From contig JBKPDQ010000001.1 of assembly GCA_046728015.1 (NCBI GenBank), positions 1-21,358 on the forward strand: a DNA stretch of 21,358 nucleotides, given 5' to 3'. Of the stretch, positions 20,251 through 21,358 are shown piece by piece (the stretch's first letter is position 1; each line of letters begins with the position of its first letter). Under the pieces are notes generated by a model that was not told the origin of the DNA, did no database searches, and was given only the letters and a program-made list of their open reading frames with translations. The position numbers were made by a program, and so were the translations under genes. Source of the DNA: DATAFO01 sp046728015 (GTDB lineage: Bacteria; Actinomycetota; Thermoleophilia; Solirubrobacterales; 70-9).

Positions 20251-21358
20251 GAGCGGGACCGTCGAACAGCAAGCGTGTCGCTGCCATCGCCTTGGGTGGG
20301 CTGCTGGTGGCCCTGTTCGCGATCGTGGCCGTGGCGCAGGGCCTCGGCAACCCCGAGCCGTCGGGTGACGAGATCGCGATCGTGGAGGACGCCGAGGGTG
20401 ACAACGACGTGACGATCACGCAGGAGCAGCTCAATCGAGCGGTCGAGCAGACCGCGGCCCGCCAGGGGCTGGGCGAGGTGCCACCACCCGACGACCCGCA
20501 GTACGAGCTGCTGCGGGAGGCGGCTCTCTCAGATCTCCTCCTTGGTGTCTGGATCAGGGGTGAGGCCTCCGAGCGCGGGATCGAGGTGACGGAGCGGGAG
20601 GTCGACGAGGAGCTACAAGCCGTGATCGAGTCGCCCGACTTCGGATCGCAGAAGGCGTTCGACCGCTTCCTCGAGCAGTCGGGCTTCACCGAGGAGGAGG
20701 CCCGCGATCGGATCGCGTTGGGGGTGATCTCCAATCGCGTTCAGGCCGAGATCCTTCCCGAGGAGCCGCCGGTGACCGAGGATGAGATCCAAGCGTTCTA
20801 CGACGAGAACGCGGCTCAGTTCGAGCAGCCGGAGACCCGCGACGTGCGCCAGGTGGTGACCGAGACCCAGGCCGAGGCGCAGGACGCGTTCGACCAGCTC
20901 GAGCAGGACGACTCGGCGAAGGGCTGGGAGGTGGTGGCCAGGGAGTTCTCCACCGACGAGGCGACCAAGGACGCGGGCGGCCTTCGCGAGGGCGTCATCC
21001 AGGGCCAGAGCGAGGGGTTGCTCGACCAGCAGATCTTCGCTGCCCCGACCGGTGATCTGGTCGGCCCGTTCGGCACCGACGCCGGCTTCTACGTGATCCA
21101 GGTCGAGAACGTGACGCCGGCGGAGACGACACCGCTCTCGGAGGCCTCGGGGAGCATCCGCCAGACGCTGGTGTCGGCCCGCCAGCAGGAGGCGGCACAG
21201 GCCTTCCAGGAGGACTTCCTGAACGCGTGGAGGTCGAAGACGTTCTGCGCGGAGGGCTTCCGCATCGACCGCTGCAGCAACGCTGATCCGCCTCCCGACC
21301 CGTGTACCGAGGAGCTTGCCGACACGCAGGGGTGCGACGCGCCGGTGCCCTCCACCCG
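20247..21358 (+). CDS. SurA/PpiC-like membrane-anchored peptidyl-prolyl isomerase-type chaperone (3' end beyond window)
   Basis: The frame is open from GTG 20247 through the window end: 370 residues, not terminated. Residues 10-32 form one hydrophobic helix after a basic N-terminus (MRAGPSNSKR), a signal anchor. Residues ~55-175 are the SurA_N-like helical region (TITQEQLNRAVEQTAARQG, then VTEREVDEELQAVIESP). Residues ~178-290 are a parvulin (PpiC) domain (TEDEIQAFYDENAAQFEQP, STDEATKDAGGL, PTGDLVGPFGTDAGFYVIQV). The two parvulin active-site histidines are replaced, by Gln202 (VRQVV) and Tyr282 (GFYVIQV), so it may work as a holdase. A Cys-containing tail (C334, C343, C353, C363) follows. GTGA overlap couples it to mfd. 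Acts outside the membrane on secreted proteins by analogy. Confidence 0.88.
   Translation, partial: MRAGPSNSKRVAAIALGGLLVALFAIVAVAQGLGNPEPSGDEIAIVEDAEGDNDVTITQEQLNRAVEQTAARQGLGEVPPPDDPQYELLREAALSDLLLGVWIRGEASERGIEVTEREVDEELQAVIESPDFGSQKAFDRFLEQSGFTEEEARDRIALGVISNRVQAEILPEEPPVTEDEIQAFYDENAAQFEQPETRDVRQVVTETQAEAQDAFDQLEQDDSAKGWEVVAREFSTDEATKDAGGLREGVIQGQSEGLLDQQIFAAPTGDLVGPFGTDAGFYVIQVENVTPAETTPLSEASGSIRQTLVSARQQEAAQAFQEDFLNAWRSKTFCAEGFRIDRCSNADPPPDPCTEELADTQGCDAPVPST

Noticed and set aside
1..21358. CRISPR arrays, insertion sequences, phage genes, toxin-antitoxin pairs
   Set aside because: No regularly spaced direct repeats, transposase motifs or phage structural genes were seen on either strand.

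Overview
The window is a G+C-rich stretch (roughly 70% by eye) of what looks like an ordinary chromosome from a deep-branching actinobacterium. Class Thermoleophilia (Solirubrobacterales or Gaiellales relatives) is my best guess. The basis is the very high GC third positions, the glmU-prs, rplY-pth and mfd-surA-like pairings, an L25/CTC ribosomal protein with a long acidic tail, and the style of the RDD and PLC-like membrane proteins. The lineage is an inference; no 16S rRNA or other marker is present.

Layout. 1-780: 3' end of a PucR/CdaR-type regulator, cut by the window edge. 781-1908: tRNA-Gln(TTG), then an orphan HNH-type protein whose codon use differs from its neighbours. 1963-4524: glmU-prs, supplying UDP-GlcNAc and PRPP, followed by a probable terminator. 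4525-7313: a small membrane-anchored protein on the minus strand divergent from a glycerophosphodiesterase-like gene, which is translationally coupled to a DHA2-type MFS exporter. 7321-9880 (minus): an AarF/UbiB-like ABC1 kinase followed by an integral membrane protein of the lysylphosphatidylglycerol synthase/UPF0104 type. 9949-10914: an agmatinase/arginase-family ureohydrolase divergent from aarF. 10942-13028: rplY-pth-crotonase run with unusual start codons (ATG, probably CTG, TTG). 13090-13659: an HdeD/DUF308 membrane protein. 13673-16693 (minus): an RDD protein followed by a multi-pass membrane protein fused to a PI-PLC-X-like domain. 16743 to the end: mfd overlapping a SurA/PpiC-like lipoprotein- or membrane-anchored chaperone that runs off the window.

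How it works together. Most genes are housekeeping: cell-wall and nucleotide precursors, translation quality control (rplY, pth) and transcription-coupled repair (mfd). A second theme is membrane lipids and envelope: GDPD, ABC1 kinase, LPG-synthase-like protein, PLC-like fusion and RDD. The strongest cross-cutting signal is regulatory. Most transcription-unit heads carry a TANNNT hexamer only 6-9 bases upstream of the start codon and have no Shine-Dalgarno, which points to widespread leaderless mRNAs. This pattern also settles several ambiguous starts (glmU, GDPD, aarF, agmatinase, surA).

I found no CRISPR array, insertion sequence, prophage, toxin-antitoxin pair or biosynthetic cluster. The item most like an accessory or poorly described element is the HNH-type protein immediately 3' of the tRNA. 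It has a duplicated DNA-binding-like N-terminus and lacks the last His of the HNH motif.
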